DNA from: Arminella tubonensis
Lineage (GTDB): Bacteria; Pseudomonadota; Alphaproteobacteria; Rhizobiales; Rhizobiaceae
Assembly (NCBI RefSeq): GCF_003240585.1
Contig: NZ_PCDP01000059.1
Coordinates: 124,001-188,000, forward strand
Length of the DNA: 64,000 nucleotides
Direction: 5' to 3'
The position numbers were made by a program, and so were the translations under genes. This document shows positions 1-7,529 of the stretch, in pieces. Numbering within the stretch: the stretch's first letter is position 1; each line of letters starts with the position of its first letter. The notes beneath the pieces were generated by a model that was given only the letters and a program-made list of their open reading frames with translations, was not told the DNA's origin and made no database searches.

Positions 1-443
1 GAGTCGGTGACTTCCTTGATGACATCGACCGCGGACATCTCCACCGCCCGGCGCAAGCCGTTCAGCCCACCATGCGCCTCGTAATCTTCGAGGGAGAGCG
101 GGTCCGTTACGCCGCAGCGGGCGAAGGTCAGGCGTGTCTGTTGTTTCAGGAACGGGAGGTTTTCGACCTCCCCAAGACAGAGCGGATGAGCGGCCCCATC
201 CAGCAAACCCACCTCGAAAAGGCCGGCGACATCAGATGCCTTGACCGGCCCATAGCCGATGCGCACGCCATTGACCTCCACCTCGACCAGCGGCTCCAGC
301 CAGACCATGCCGCGCGACCCGTTGCGAACGATCGTCGCATCAAGCCCGCGGGCGGAAATCTCGGCAGAAATCGCCGATGCTACCTTTTCGGCGCCAAGAG
401 CAAGGGCGGCCGCATCGCGCGGAACGAATATTCTGACGGTCAT
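1..443 (-). CDS. fdsB: NAD-dependent formate dehydrogenase beta subunit, N-terminal part (runs off the window)
   Basis: Translating the minus strand from the ATG at 443 gives an open frame beginning MTVRIFVPRDAAALALG that continues past base 1. It resembles the NuoF-like flavoprotein (diaphorase) subunit of soluble fds formate dehydrogenases, which passes electrons from formate oxidation to NAD. The start overlaps the fdsG stop in an ATGA, so the two are translationally coupled. Only about 147 codons are present; the FMN, NAD and 4Fe-4S sites lie outside the window. The assignment leans on the N-terminal region and the fdsG neighbour. A NuoF-type subunit of another NAD-linked dehydrogenase is the alternative. 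Confidence 0.85.
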   Translation of the reverse strand, partial: MTVRIFVPRDAAALALGAEKVASAISAEISARGLDATIVRNGSRGMVWLEPLVEVEVNGVRIGYGPVKASDVAGLFEVGLLDGAAHPLCLGEVENLPFLKQQTRLTFARCGVTDPLSLEDYEAHGGLNGLRRAVEMSAVDVIKEVTD

Positions 444-919
444 CGGCGTGCCTCCGCAACGAGTTCGCTGATGCTCTCATTGGAAAGCCGACCATGAAGT
501 TCACCGTCCAGCATCGCCGCCGGCGCGCAGGCGCAAAGGCCGAGGCAAAATACCGGCTCCAAAGTAACGCTGCCGTCGAGCGTTGTCTGATGAAAATCGA
601 TGCCAAGCAATTGCTTGACGCGATCGGCAAGCAGGTCGCCGCCCATCGACTGGCAGGCTTCGGCGCGACAGAGCTTGAGCACATGCCTGCCCGTCGGATG
701 GTCGCGGTAATCATGATAGAAGGTCATCACGCCATGGACTTCGGCGCGCGAAAGATTGAGCGCCTCGGCAATCAGCGGCAGCGCATCCTGCGGTACATAG
801 CCGAACTCCTCCTGGATCCCGTGCAGGATCGGCAGGAGCGGGCCTTCCATCGATTTCATGCTGTCGATGACGGCGCCGGCTCGTGCTGCGACGTCGCTCG
901 CGGCAATATGCAAATTCAT
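440..919 (-). CDS. fdsG: NAD-dependent formate dehydrogenase gamma subunit (NuoE-like 2Fe-2S protein)
   Basis: This 159-residue protein has the thioredoxin-like 2Fe-2S fold of the NuoE family. The four cluster ligands are visible as C84-x4-C89 and C125-x3-C129. In fds enzymes the gamma subunit sits with the NuoF-like beta subunit and relays electrons from the molybdenum alpha subunit to NAD in the cytoplasm. The length is normal for FdsG. It is the first gene of an operon whose next gene (fdsB) overlaps it by four bases. A LysR gene lies 159 bases upstream on the same strand. NuoE of complex I is unlikely because no other nuo genes are present. Confidence 0.93.
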   Translation of the reverse strand: MNLHIAASDVAARAGAVIDSMKSMEGPLLPILHGIQEEFGYVPQDALPLIAEALNLSRAEVHGVMTFYHDYRDHPTGRHVLKLCRAEACQSMGGDLLADRVKQLLGIDFHQTTLDGSVTLEPVFCLGLCACAPAAMLDGELHGRLSNESISELVAEARR

Positions 920-1064
920 TCAGAGCAGCCCTCCCGTGGCAGCCTTTGGAAGGAGAGCGGGCCAGGAACGAGATCGCCTCCCGATCCAGCGGAGCCGTTC
1001 TCTCTCACTTACGCCGCTAAAGTCGCAGAAATTGCCGCCTCCATCAATAAGACATACCCGTCGA

Positions 1065-1085
1065 TCGATAGAAATCTTCTATCGA
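1065..1085. promoter_or_regulatory. Inverted repeat with ATAG-N7-CTAT core upstream of fdsG
   Basis: A perfect 9-base inverted repeat (TCGATAGAA, 3-base centre ATC, TTCTATCGA) spans the last codon of the upstream LysR gene, about 146 bases before the fdsG start. The ATAG-N7-CTAT core has the form used by several LysR-type regulators, OxyR being the best known. I infer that it is the binding site of the adjacent LysR protein controlling the fds operon. It lacks a T run and is an unlikely terminator. Confidence 0.5.
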
Positions 1086-1975
1086 CTGGCTTCGTGAGCC
1101 GCGAGAATTCTGGCTTCGTGCAGCAATGCGGAGACAAGCGGCGTATATGGCTCACGATGCGTCGCTACCAGGCCGACAAGGTGATGCACCTCAGGCTCGA
1201 CGATGGGTATCAGTTGGATATCCGCTGGAAAACCAAAGGATTCAGCGATGTTTTTCGGCATGATACTCGCCCATCTCCCCGTCAGCACGTGGGAAAACAA
1301 GAGAATCATCGAATTCGATTCGAGCGACGGCTTGGCGACGGCCCCGGCTTCGGCAAGGTGTCGGTTGATGATCCGTCGGTTTTGCATATCAGCGGTCAAC
1401 AGGCAAAGCCGGAGATTGCCAACCTCTTTCCAGGTGACGCTGCGGCGCTCCGACATCGGACTGCCGGCGGCGGTCACCAGATGATAGCGCTCTTCGTAGA
1501 GCGGCACGCTCGTGACACGACCGAGCGGCTCGTTTTCGAGATAGGTGATGCCGGCGTCTATCTCGAGGTTCTCCAAGAGGCTCAACACCTGCAGCGAGTT
1601 CCGCGAGACCACCGAGAAGGTCACTTCAGGATGCCGCTCCTGAAACGGTCCGGTCAGCTTCGGGATCATCGCCAATGCCGTCGGAATGGCCGCGATCCGG
1701 ATGTGCCCGGCGAGGCCCTTGCGCGCCGCCTTCATCTCCTCGCGCATGGTGCGGGCGTCGCCGACAATCCGCCGCGCCCATTCGAGCACACGCTGTCCCT
1801 CCGGAGTTAGCCCCTGGAAGCGCGATCCGCGAATGACCAGCATGACCCCGAGTTGCTCTTCCAACTGACGGATGGCCGCAGACAGCGTCGGCTGCGTGAC
1901 GCCGCACTCTTCCGCCGCACGGCCGAAATGCTTTTCGTTTGCCAGCGCAATGAAGAATTCCAGCTTGTCGATCAT
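1079..1975 (-). CDS. LysR-family transcriptional regulator, probable fds operon regulator
   Basis: This is a 298-residue protein with an N-terminal winged helix-turn-helix (roughly residues 2-60, including FGRAAEECGVTQPTLSAAI) followed by a LysR substrate-binding domain. The start ATG at 1975 has a strong GGAGG ribosome-binding site just upstream. The gene lies directly before fdsG on the same strand, the usual position of the LysR regulator of soluble formate dehydrogenase operons, so I infer control of fds in response to formate. The effector cannot be read from sequence. An inverted repeat of LysR type overlaps its 3' end. Confidence 0.9.
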   Translation of the reverse strand: MIDKLEFFIALANEKHFGRAAEECGVTQPTLSAAIRQLEEQLGVMLVIRGSRFQGLTPEGQRVLEWARRIVGDARTMREEMKAARKGLAGHIRIAAIPTALAMIPKLTGPFQERHPEVTFSVVSRNSLQVLSLLENLEIDAGITYLENEPLGRVTSVPLYEERYHLVTAAGSPMSERRSVTWKEVGNLRLCLLTADMQNRRIINRHLAEAGAVAKPSLESNSMILLFSHVLTGRWASIMPKNIAESFGFPADIQLIPIVEPEVHHLVGLVATHREPYTPLVSALLHEARILAAHEASR

Positions 1976-2054
1976 TCGGCCCTCCTGATGAGGAGAGTTA
2001 AATGCTGCAGGGAATTAGCACAAGCAACCAAGGCATCTCGCAGGTGCCAACGCC

Positions 2055-2402
2055 TCAGTGACTTTCACCTGTCTGCAGACGGAACACATCATGCAGCGAG
2101 GCGATCACCGCGCGAATTTCGGGATAAACAAGCCTGTAGAAGACAAGACGTCCATCCCGACGGGTCTCGACAAGCCCCTCGGATCTTAACCTCGCAAGAT
2201 GCTGGGATACGACGGCCTGCTGGATACCGACAATACCTTCGATTTCCCCGACAGTCTTTTCGCGGTCAGCTAGAATACACAGAATGAGAAGTCGCATCTC
2301 GTGCGACAATGCTTTCAACAACGTGCTCGCCCGATAAGCCTTGGCAGCAATATCGCCATAGTCTTCACGCTCCAGGCGGCGCGGCGGCGTCGACAACGAC
2401 AT
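2055..2402 (-). CDS. ArsR/SmtB-family winged-helix transcriptional regulator
   Basis: A 115-residue protein dominated by an ArsR-type winged helix: LLKALSHEMRLLILCIL leads into the recognition region VGIQQAVVSQHLARLRSEGLV and the wing. The usual ELCVCDL-type metal site is absent (the equivalent stretch reads VGEIEGIVG) and only one cysteine is seen, so classical arsenic or cadmium sensing is unlikely. It lies between a LysR gene and an SDR gene on the same strand. A short inverted repeat just upstream of its start could be an autoregulatory operator. The inducer is unknown. Confidence 0.85.
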   Translation of the reverse strand: MSLSTPPRRLEREDYGDIAAKAYRASTLLKALSHEMRLLILCILADREKTVGEIEGIVGIQQAVVSQHLARLRSEGLVETRRDGRLVFYRLVYPEIRAVIASLHDVFRLQTGESH

Positions 2403-2423
2403 CGGGTGGTCTCCGTCAATTCA

Positions 2424-2441
2424 TATAGGGAGATGCCTATA
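2424..2441. promoter_or_regulatory. Inverted repeat TATAGG-N6-CCTATA before the ArsR gene
   Basis: A perfect 6-base inverted repeat with a 6-base spacer lies 22 to 39 bases upstream of the ArsR-family start codon, where a promoter and a repressor site would overlap. ArsR proteins bind imperfect AT-rich dyads in that position, so autoregulation is a reasonable inference. Confidence 0.4.
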
Positions 2442-2501
2442 CTACGCCGCACACTGTCTCATTGGCCAAAAACTGGACAGTACCAAAAAAGGTCTGCTAC
2501 G

Positions 2502-3272
2502 TCAGCATATAAGCTGACCGCCGTTGACTTCGATAACCTGGCCGGTGATGTAGCCGGACAGGTTATTGGCCGCGAGGAAGAGGTAAGTGGGCGCGCAATC
2601 CTCTGCCGTGCCGAGCCGCTGCAGCGGTATACTACGCCGCGTCGCCTCGAGCTTTTCCTTTGAAGAATAGCGCTCGTGGAAATCCGTGACGATCGTTCCT
2701 GGCGACACGCAATTGACACGGATGCCGTTCGGCGCCAGCTCTCGGGCCAACGCCTTGGAATAGGTGGCAACGAAAGCCTTCGATGCAGAGTAGATGGCAG
2801 AACCGGGACTGCCGCCGGTAAGCGCCGAAATAGACACCGTATTGATAATCGCTGCCTGACCCGAGGCTTTCAGCAAAGGCAGCAACGCGCGCGTTACCTC
2901 GACCACGGATGTCTGGTTGAGCTGAACCACGCTCCGATACTGTTCGTCGGTGAGCTCGCCCGCCGGAAAGCGCCCGAGCATGGTGCCCGCATTGTTGACC
3001 AGGACATCGACCCGGTCGAACATTTCCGACGCCGCGGCGACGAATTGCCTTGTACCATCTTCCCGCGCGAAATCACCGGCGATGAGGAAGGCGCGGCGCT
3101 CGCTTTCCGCCAAAAACAGGAAATCCGGAAAATCACGGTCCTTGCTGCGACCCGTATGCACTACGACACGCGCGCCACAATCCAGGAACTGCCGCGCCAC
3201 TTCCAGCCCGATCCCCCGCCCCGCGCCGGTAACGATCACGTTGCGACCTTCAAACAGTTTCGGATGGAACAA
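2502..3272 (-). CDS. Short-chain dehydrogenase/reductase (SDR)
   Basis: A classical SDR of about 256 residues: the nucleotide motif TGAGRGIG near residues 15-22, the NNAG motif, a catalytic YSASK with an upstream serine, and a C-terminal TGQVIEVNGG. I place the start at a TTG codon (3270-3272) because GGGGAGG sits about 5 bases before it. A GTG 24 bases further upstream has no comparable site. The substrate is not predictable. Downstream on the same strand is the ArsR regulator, which may control it. Confidence 0.85.
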   Translation of the reverse strand: MFHPKLFEGRNVIVTGAGRGIGLEVARQFLDCGARVVVHTGRSKDRDFPDFLFLAESERRAFLIAGDFAREDGTRQFVAAASEMFDRVDVLVNNAGTMLGRFPAGELTDEQYRSVVQLNQTSVVEVTRALLPLLKASGQAAIINTVSISALTGGSPGSAIYSASKAFVATYSKALARELAPNGIRVNCVSPGTIVTDFHERYSSKEKLEATRRSIPLQRLGTAEDCAPTYLFLAANNLSGYITGQVIEVNGGQLIC

Positions 3273-3420
3273 GGCAACCTCCCCAGAGCGCCGCACGCCC
3301 GCTAGGAGGCGCCAAGATCACTCTATCAGTTTGAAATGTCGCATATCTTATCCTTAAATCGAATGGGATCTAAGGAATTATGCAATAGCCGCGCAATCGA
3401 CCTCCCGCCAATTGCGCTAT

Positions 3421-3454
3421 TTTCGCTTTATCATATAGTGAAGAAAAACGAAAG
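3421..3454. promoter_or_regulatory. Putative GlpR operator upstream of glpR
   Basis: TTTCGCTTT and its near-inverse AAACGAAAG flank a short AT-rich stretch 18 to 51 bases before the glpR start. The same TTTCG/CGAAA words recur before glpD, which suggests autoregulation by the DeoR-type repressor. This is inference from shared motifs only. Confidence 0.5.
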
Positions 3455-3471
3455 AAAGGGAAGTTGCCGCC

Positions 3472-4257
3472 ATGTTTCTCTCAGGACGGCAGTCTGAGAT
3501 TCTCGAGATTGCCAAGGCGGAAGGACGCGTGCTGGTCGAAGACTTGGCGCAGCGCTTCGCCGTTACCCCGCAAACCATTCGAAAAGACCTGAACGACCTT
3601 TGCGATAGCCGGGTGCTTTCACGCGTACATGGTGGAGCGATCTTCCCGGGTGGGACTGAAAACGTCAAATACGAGGCCCGCCGTTCGATCGCTGCGACGG
3701 AAAAGCAGGCTATCGGCCGCGAGGCGGCGGCTCTGATCCCGAACAACGCATCGCTATTCATCAACATCGGCACGACGACGGAGGCCGTCGGCGAAGCGCT
3801 CCGCGATCATCAAGAGTTGATGGTGATCACCAACAATATAAACGTGGCCAATAAGTTGCGTCTTTTCCCGTCAATCGAGGTGGTCATCGCCGGCGGCGTC
3901 GTCCGTGGCTCGGATGGCGGTATCGTCGGCGAAGCGGCGGTGGATTTCATCCGACAGTTCAAGGTCGACTACGCTGTTATCGGGGCGTCCGCCATCGACG
4001 CCGACGGTGCGCTGCTCGATTTCGATTTCCGCGAGGTGAAGGTCGCGCAAGCAATCATCGCCAATGCTCGCCACGTCATCCTGGTCGCTGACAGCACCAA
4101 GTTCGAACGCACGGCGCCGGTCCGCATCGGCCACCTGTCGCAGGTGCACACGTTCATAACGGATGAATGCCCCCTGGATTCGCTGCGCCGCATCGCGGCG
4201 GACAGCAATGTGCGCTTGATAGAGGTATCCCGCTCCGCCGATTCCGACCTGCGATGA
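3472..4257 (+). CDS. glpR: DeoR-family repressor of glycerol 3-phosphate metabolism
   Basis: A 261-residue DeoR-family protein. The N-terminal helix-turn-helix (VEDLAQRFAVTPQTIRKDL, around residues 22-40) is followed by a sugar-phosphate sensor domain with the INIGTTTEAV phosphate-binding loop. Its position immediately before glpD on the same strand, with shared TTTCG-type motifs before both genes, supports GlpR: a repressor released by glycerol 3-phosphate. The glycerol uptake and kinase genes often linked to glpD in rhizobia are not next to it here. Confidence 0.88.
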   Translation: MFLSGRQSEILEIAKAEGRVLVEDLAQRFAVTPQTIRKDLNDLCDSRVLSRVHGGAIFPGGTENVKYEARRSIAATEKQAIGREAAALIPNNASLFINIGTTTEAVGEALRDHQELMVITNNINVANKLRLFPSIEVVIAGGVVRGSDGGIVGEAAVDFIRQFKVDYAVIGASAIDADGALLDFDFREVKVAQAIIANARHVILVADSTKFERTAPVRIGHLSQVHTFITDECPLDSLRRIAADSNVRLIEVSRSADSDLR

Positions 4258-4274
4258 TTCCACAAACTCTAATC

Positions 4275-4326
4275 ATTCGTTTGACATTCGTATTTCTTTC
4301 GTTTTAGGTAAAATTGCTTTCGAAAA
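4275..4326. promoter_or_regulatory. Cluster of TTTCG-type motifs before glpD (putative GlpR sites)
   Basis: Four related words occur within about 50 bases: ATTCGTTTG (4275-4283), ATTCGTATT (4286-4294), TTTCGTTTT (4297-4305) and TTTCGAAAA (4318-4326). The first three are spaced 11 bases apart, one helical turn, as expected for tandem repressor half-sites. They match the words upstream of glpR. Confidence 0.55.
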
Positions 4327-4365
4327 ACACCTTTCCCGTTTGCAGCCAAAATCCCGGAGAATGTG

Positions 4366-5871
4366 ATGAGCGGGCCGGTCTACGACATTTTTGTCATCGG
4401 TGGCGGGATCAACGGCTGCGGGATCGCCCGCGACGCAGTCGGTCGCGGCTATTCCGTGGCGCTGGCCGAGATGAACGACTTTGCGTCGGGAACGTCGTCG
4501 GGGGCCACAAAGCTGATCCATGGCGGCCTGCGCTATCTCGAGCACTATGAGTTCCGGCTGGTGCGCGAATCCCTGATGGAGCGCGAAGTGCTCTGGGCAA
4601 TGGCGCCACACATTATCTGGCCGATGCGCTTCGTGCTGCCCTATCAGAAAGGTGGCATCCGCCCGGCCTGGCTGATCCGGCTCGGCCTGTTTCTCTATGA
4701 CCACCTGGGTGGGCGCAAACTGCTGCCGCCGACCGCGACGCTCGACATGCGCAGCGATCCGGCCGGAAAGCCGTTGAAATCGATATTCGCCAAGGCGTTC
4801 GAATATTCCGACGGCTGGGTCGACGATGCTCGTATGGTAGTGCTGAACGCGCGCGATGCCGCCGACCGCGGCGCCACGATCCTGTCGCGCACCAAGGTGA
4901 CGTCCGCAAGGCGCGAGGGCACCGTCTGGTCGATCGAGACCGAGGATAAAATCACCGGCGAGAAGCGCGCGTTTCAGTCGCGCATGCTGATCAATGCCGC
5001 TGGCCCCTGGGTCGATCACGTGCTGTCGGGCGCAGTCGGCAAGAACGAGGCCCATAACGTCCGCCTCGTGCAAGGCAGCCATATCGTCGTCAAAAAGAAG
5101 TTCGACGACCCGCGCGCCTTCTTCTTTCAGAATCCGGATAATCGCATCATATTCGCGATCCCCTACGAACAGGATTTCACCCTTATAGGCACCACGGACC
5201 GCGATTACGCCGGCGATCCGAAAGACGTGAAGATTTCCGAGGAGGAGACCAACTATCTCTGCGGCGCGGCATCCGAATATTTCAAGGAGCCCGTCCGTCG
5301 CGAAGATATTGTCTGGACTTATTCCGCGGTCCGTCCGCTTTTCGACGACGGCGCCTCGAAGGCACAGGAAGCGACACGCGACTATGTGCTGAAGGTGGAA
5401 GGCGGCGGCGGCCAGGCGCCACTCCTCAACGTCTTTGGCGGCAAATTGACAACCTACCGCCGACTTGGCGAGCATGCCCTCGAAAAGATCGGCGAGGCCA
5501 TCGGGGTCAAAGGCAAGCCATGGACTGCGAAGAGCTCGCTTCCCGGCGGAGATTTTCCGGCGGAGGGCTACGAGACCGAGGTTGGCAAGCTGCAGTCGCG
5601 CTATCCCTTCCTTGCTGTCCCACATGCCCGAAGACTTGTGCGCCGCTATGGCACCCGGGCCGCAAAGATACTTGGCGACAGCAGGTCGGTCGAGGATCTC
5701 GGTCGCAATTTCGGAAGCGATCTTTACGAAGCCGAAGTGCAATATCTCGTCGCCGAGGAATGGGCGCGAACTGCCGCCGACATTCTCTGGCGCCGCTCCA
5801 AGAAGGGGCTTTATCTCAGCAAGGACGAAGTCCTGGCGCTGGATGAGTATCTGGCCGGCGTGCACGCCTGA
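4366..5871 (+). CDS. glpD: Aerobic glycerol-3-phosphate dehydrogenase (FAD)
   Basis: About 501 residues, normal for GlpD, which oxidises glycerol 3-phosphate to dihydroxyacetone phosphate at the membrane and feeds electrons to quinone. The N-terminus carries the FAD dinucleotide motif IFVIGGGINGCGIARDAVGRG-type fold, followed by the conserved SGTSSGATKLIHGGLRYL region. The ATG at 4366 is chosen because CGGAGA lies 5 bases before it; a GTG three bases earlier is less well placed. It lies 108 bases after glpR on the same strand and probably has its own GlpR-controlled promoter. Confidence 0.96.
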   Translation: MSGPVYDIFVIGGGINGCGIARDAVGRGYSVALAEMNDFASGTSSGATKLIHGGLRYLEHYEFRLVRESLMEREVLWAMAPHIIWPMRFVLPYQKGGIRPAWLIRLGLFLYDHLGGRKLLPPTATLDMRSDPAGKPLKSIFAKAFEYSDGWVDDARMVVLNARDAADRGATILSRTKVTSARREGTVWSIETEDKITGEKRAFQSRMLINAAGPWVDHVLSGAVGKNEAHNVRLVQGSHIVVKKKFDDPRAFFFQNPDNRIIFAIPYEQDFTLIGTTDRDYAGDPKDVKISEEETNYLCGAASEYFKEPVRREDIVWTYSAVRPLFDDGASKAQEATRDYVLKVEGGGGQAPLLNVFGGKLTTYRRLGEHALEKIGEAIGVKGKPWTAKSSLPGGDFPAEGYETEVGKLQSRYPFLAVPHARRLVRRYGTRAAKILGDSRSVEDLGRNFGSDLYEAEVQYLVAEEWARTAADILWRRSKKGLYLSKDEVLALDEYLAGVHA

Positions 5872-6004
5872 CGGCAAAGCCGGCATCAGCGCCCTGGCAA
5901 CTTTGCGTCCGGCCCTCCGCGAACTTCGCCGAAACGATGTCACCCGAAGGCTGATTTTTTCCCATTGCGCGGCGGCAAGGCCGGTGCTAGCTTCCGCGCA
6001 ATTC

Positions 6005-6096
6005 ACAGGGGAGCTCCGTAGTGCCGGGGCTGAGATGCGGGGCGACATGCCTCCGGACCCTTCAAAGCTGATCTGGGTAATGCCAGCGGAGCGAGG
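6005..6096 (+). ncRNA. TPP (thi-box) riboswitch
   Basis: The thi-box landmarks occur in order: GGGGAGCTCCG, GGGGCTGAGATG, GACCCTTC, then CTGATCTGGGTAATGCCAG and CGGAGCGA. GCTCCG (6013-6018) can pair with CGGAGC (6087-6092) to close the aptamer. The ribosome-binding GAGG (6093-6096) of the next gene follows the closing stem directly. That fits translational control, in which TPP binding hides the ribosome site. The downstream genes are thiamine-precursor uptake genes, which confirms the assignment. Confidence 0.95.
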
Positions 6097-6103
6097 TAAA
6101 GAA

Positions 6104-6712
6104 GTGTTCTCGGGCGCACAAGTCTCCCTATATCCGATGTCCGGCAATTTTGCCGAAATCATCCTCAATGCCGTCAAGGGCCTCGACCCCTATCGCGATG
6201 TGCTGCGCATCGAGACGGACGATATCTCCACCCTGATGGTCGGACCGCCCGATGTGCTGTTTTCAGCGATGCGCGACCTGTTCGTCATCGCCGCGAAATC
6301 GGGCGAACACTGCGTTTTGTCGGCTGCCGTATCACGCGGCTGCCCCGGCGAGCCGGACGATCCGGCTTGCGGGGCCACCCTCAGAGAAGGCGACACGTCG
6401 CCGCTTGCAGAGCGCATCGGCGCTGCCCTCGCAACCGTGCTCGCTACGCCGACGAAGGATCAGGCTGTCGCTGCTCAATTTTCGCTTTATGTGATGGGCA
6501 CCGACAGCCATATGGACGAAATCTATGGCTGCATAGACTTCCTGAAGCGCTCCGGCACCTTCGACCGCTCGAAGAATTTTTGCACCAGACTGCGCGGCGA
6601 TGCCGGTACCGTCTTTGCGACGCTACAGGAAGCCTTCTGCCGCTTCGGTCCGCCCGAGGGCCATGTGACGTTGGATATCACCATTTCCGCGAACAGCCCG
6701 ACCAAAGCCTGA
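6104..6712 (+). CDS. ykoF: YkoF-type thiamine/HMP-binding protein
   Basis: A 202-residue protein of the YkoF family, which binds thiamine or its hydroxymethyl-pyrimidine precursor in the cytoplasm. The start is a GTG at 6104 with GAGG seven bases upstream (6093-6096); the site abuts the riboswitch closing stem. The frame stays open far upstream through the riboswitch, which is why the start had to be set from the ribosome-binding site. It is the first gene of ykoF-thiX-thiZ-thiY, a known TPP-controlled uptake cluster. Its exact role in transport is not settled for the family. Confidence 0.88.
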   Translation: MFSGAQVSLYPMSGNFAEIILNAVKGLDPYRDVLRIETDDISTLMVGPPDVLFSAMRDLFVIAAKSGEHCVLSAAVSRGCPGEPDDPACGATLREGDTSPLAERIGAALATVLATPTKDQAVAAQFSLYVMGTDSHMDEIYGCIDFLKRSGTFDRSKNFCTRLRGDAGTVFATLQEAFCRFGPPEGHVTLDITISANSPTKA

Positions 6713-6725
6713 TTGGAATCCGGCT

Positions 6726-7529
6726 ATGTCACAAAGCCCCGCACCCGCGCGCCCTGCGCTTCTGACCGCGATCGTCGGCGCCTTGCCGGCGATCACAGCT
6801 GCCGTTGCATGTCTGATAGTTTGGGAACTCTACGCCGACTTCTCGGGGATTCGGCCATCGACGCTACCCGCTCCCTCGCGAGTGCTGGTGCAGGCCTGGG
6901 TCAACCGCCAGGCACTGATCGACAACAGTTGGCCGACGATCTGGGCTACGCTTTCTGGTTTTACCTGCTCGCTGGCCGTCGCTTTCATCTTTTCCGTATT
7001 GATGGATTTTGCACGGCCGGTTCGGCGCGCGCTGTTTCCGCTTTTTGTCGTCAGCCAGACATTGCCGCTGGTGGCGATAGCCCCGCTGATTGTGCTCTGG
7101 TTCGGCTTTGGCCTGTTGCCAAAGATCCTGCTTGTCGCCCTGGTTACCTTTTTCCCGATGCTGGTGGCGTTGCTGCAGGGCTACGAGGCAACGGACAAGG
7201 ACATCGCCGAGCTGCTCGTCTCGATGAAGGCGCCCCGTTGGCGCATCTTTCTGGTCGCTCGCCTGCCTTCCGCCCTGCCGTATTTCTTTGCCGGCTTCCG
7301 CATATCCATCACCTACGCGGTGGTCGGTGCAATCTTCGCCGAATATGCCGGCGCTGCCAAAGGCCTTGGCATCTTCATTCTCATCGCCAAGAACAATTTC
7401 CGGCCGGATCTCGTACTTGCCGCAGTCTTCCTCAGCGCTTGCCTGACGCTCGTCCTCTTTGCCGCCGCCGTGCTGATCGGTCATCTCGCCATGCCCTGGA
7501 ACCGTACTGACGAGGAGGCGACACGATGA
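6726..7529 (+). CDS. thiX: ABC transporter permease for thiamine precursor (HMP)
   Basis: A 267-residue inner-membrane permease with about six hydrophobic segments. The cytoplasmic EAA-type loop is visible as EATDKDIAELLVSMKAP, followed by a conserved LPSALPYFFAG. It lies 13 bases after ykoF and overlaps thiZ by four bases (ATGA). With ThiZ and ThiY it forms the ThiXYZ importer, assigned to hydroxymethyl-pyrimidine-type thiamine precursors. Expression should follow the upstream TPP riboswitch. Confidence 0.9.
   Translation: MSQSPAPARPALLTAIVGALPAITAAVACLIVWELYADFSGIRPSTLPAPSRVLVQAWVNRQALIDNSWPTIWATLSGFTCSLAVAFIFSVLMDFARPVRRALFPLFVVSQTLPLVAIAPLIVLWFGFGLLPKILLVALVTFFPMLVALLQGYEATDKDIAELLVSMKAPRWRIFLVARLPSALPYFFAGFRISITYAVVGAIFAEYAGAAKGLGIFILIAKNNFRPDLVLAAVFLSACLTLVLFAAAVLIGHLAMPWNRTDEEATR

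Noticed and set aside
494..1810. 438-codon open frame on the plus strand opposite fdsG and the LysR gene
   Set aside because: Both minus-strand genes match known families over their whole length; the plus frame has no domain or ribosome site.
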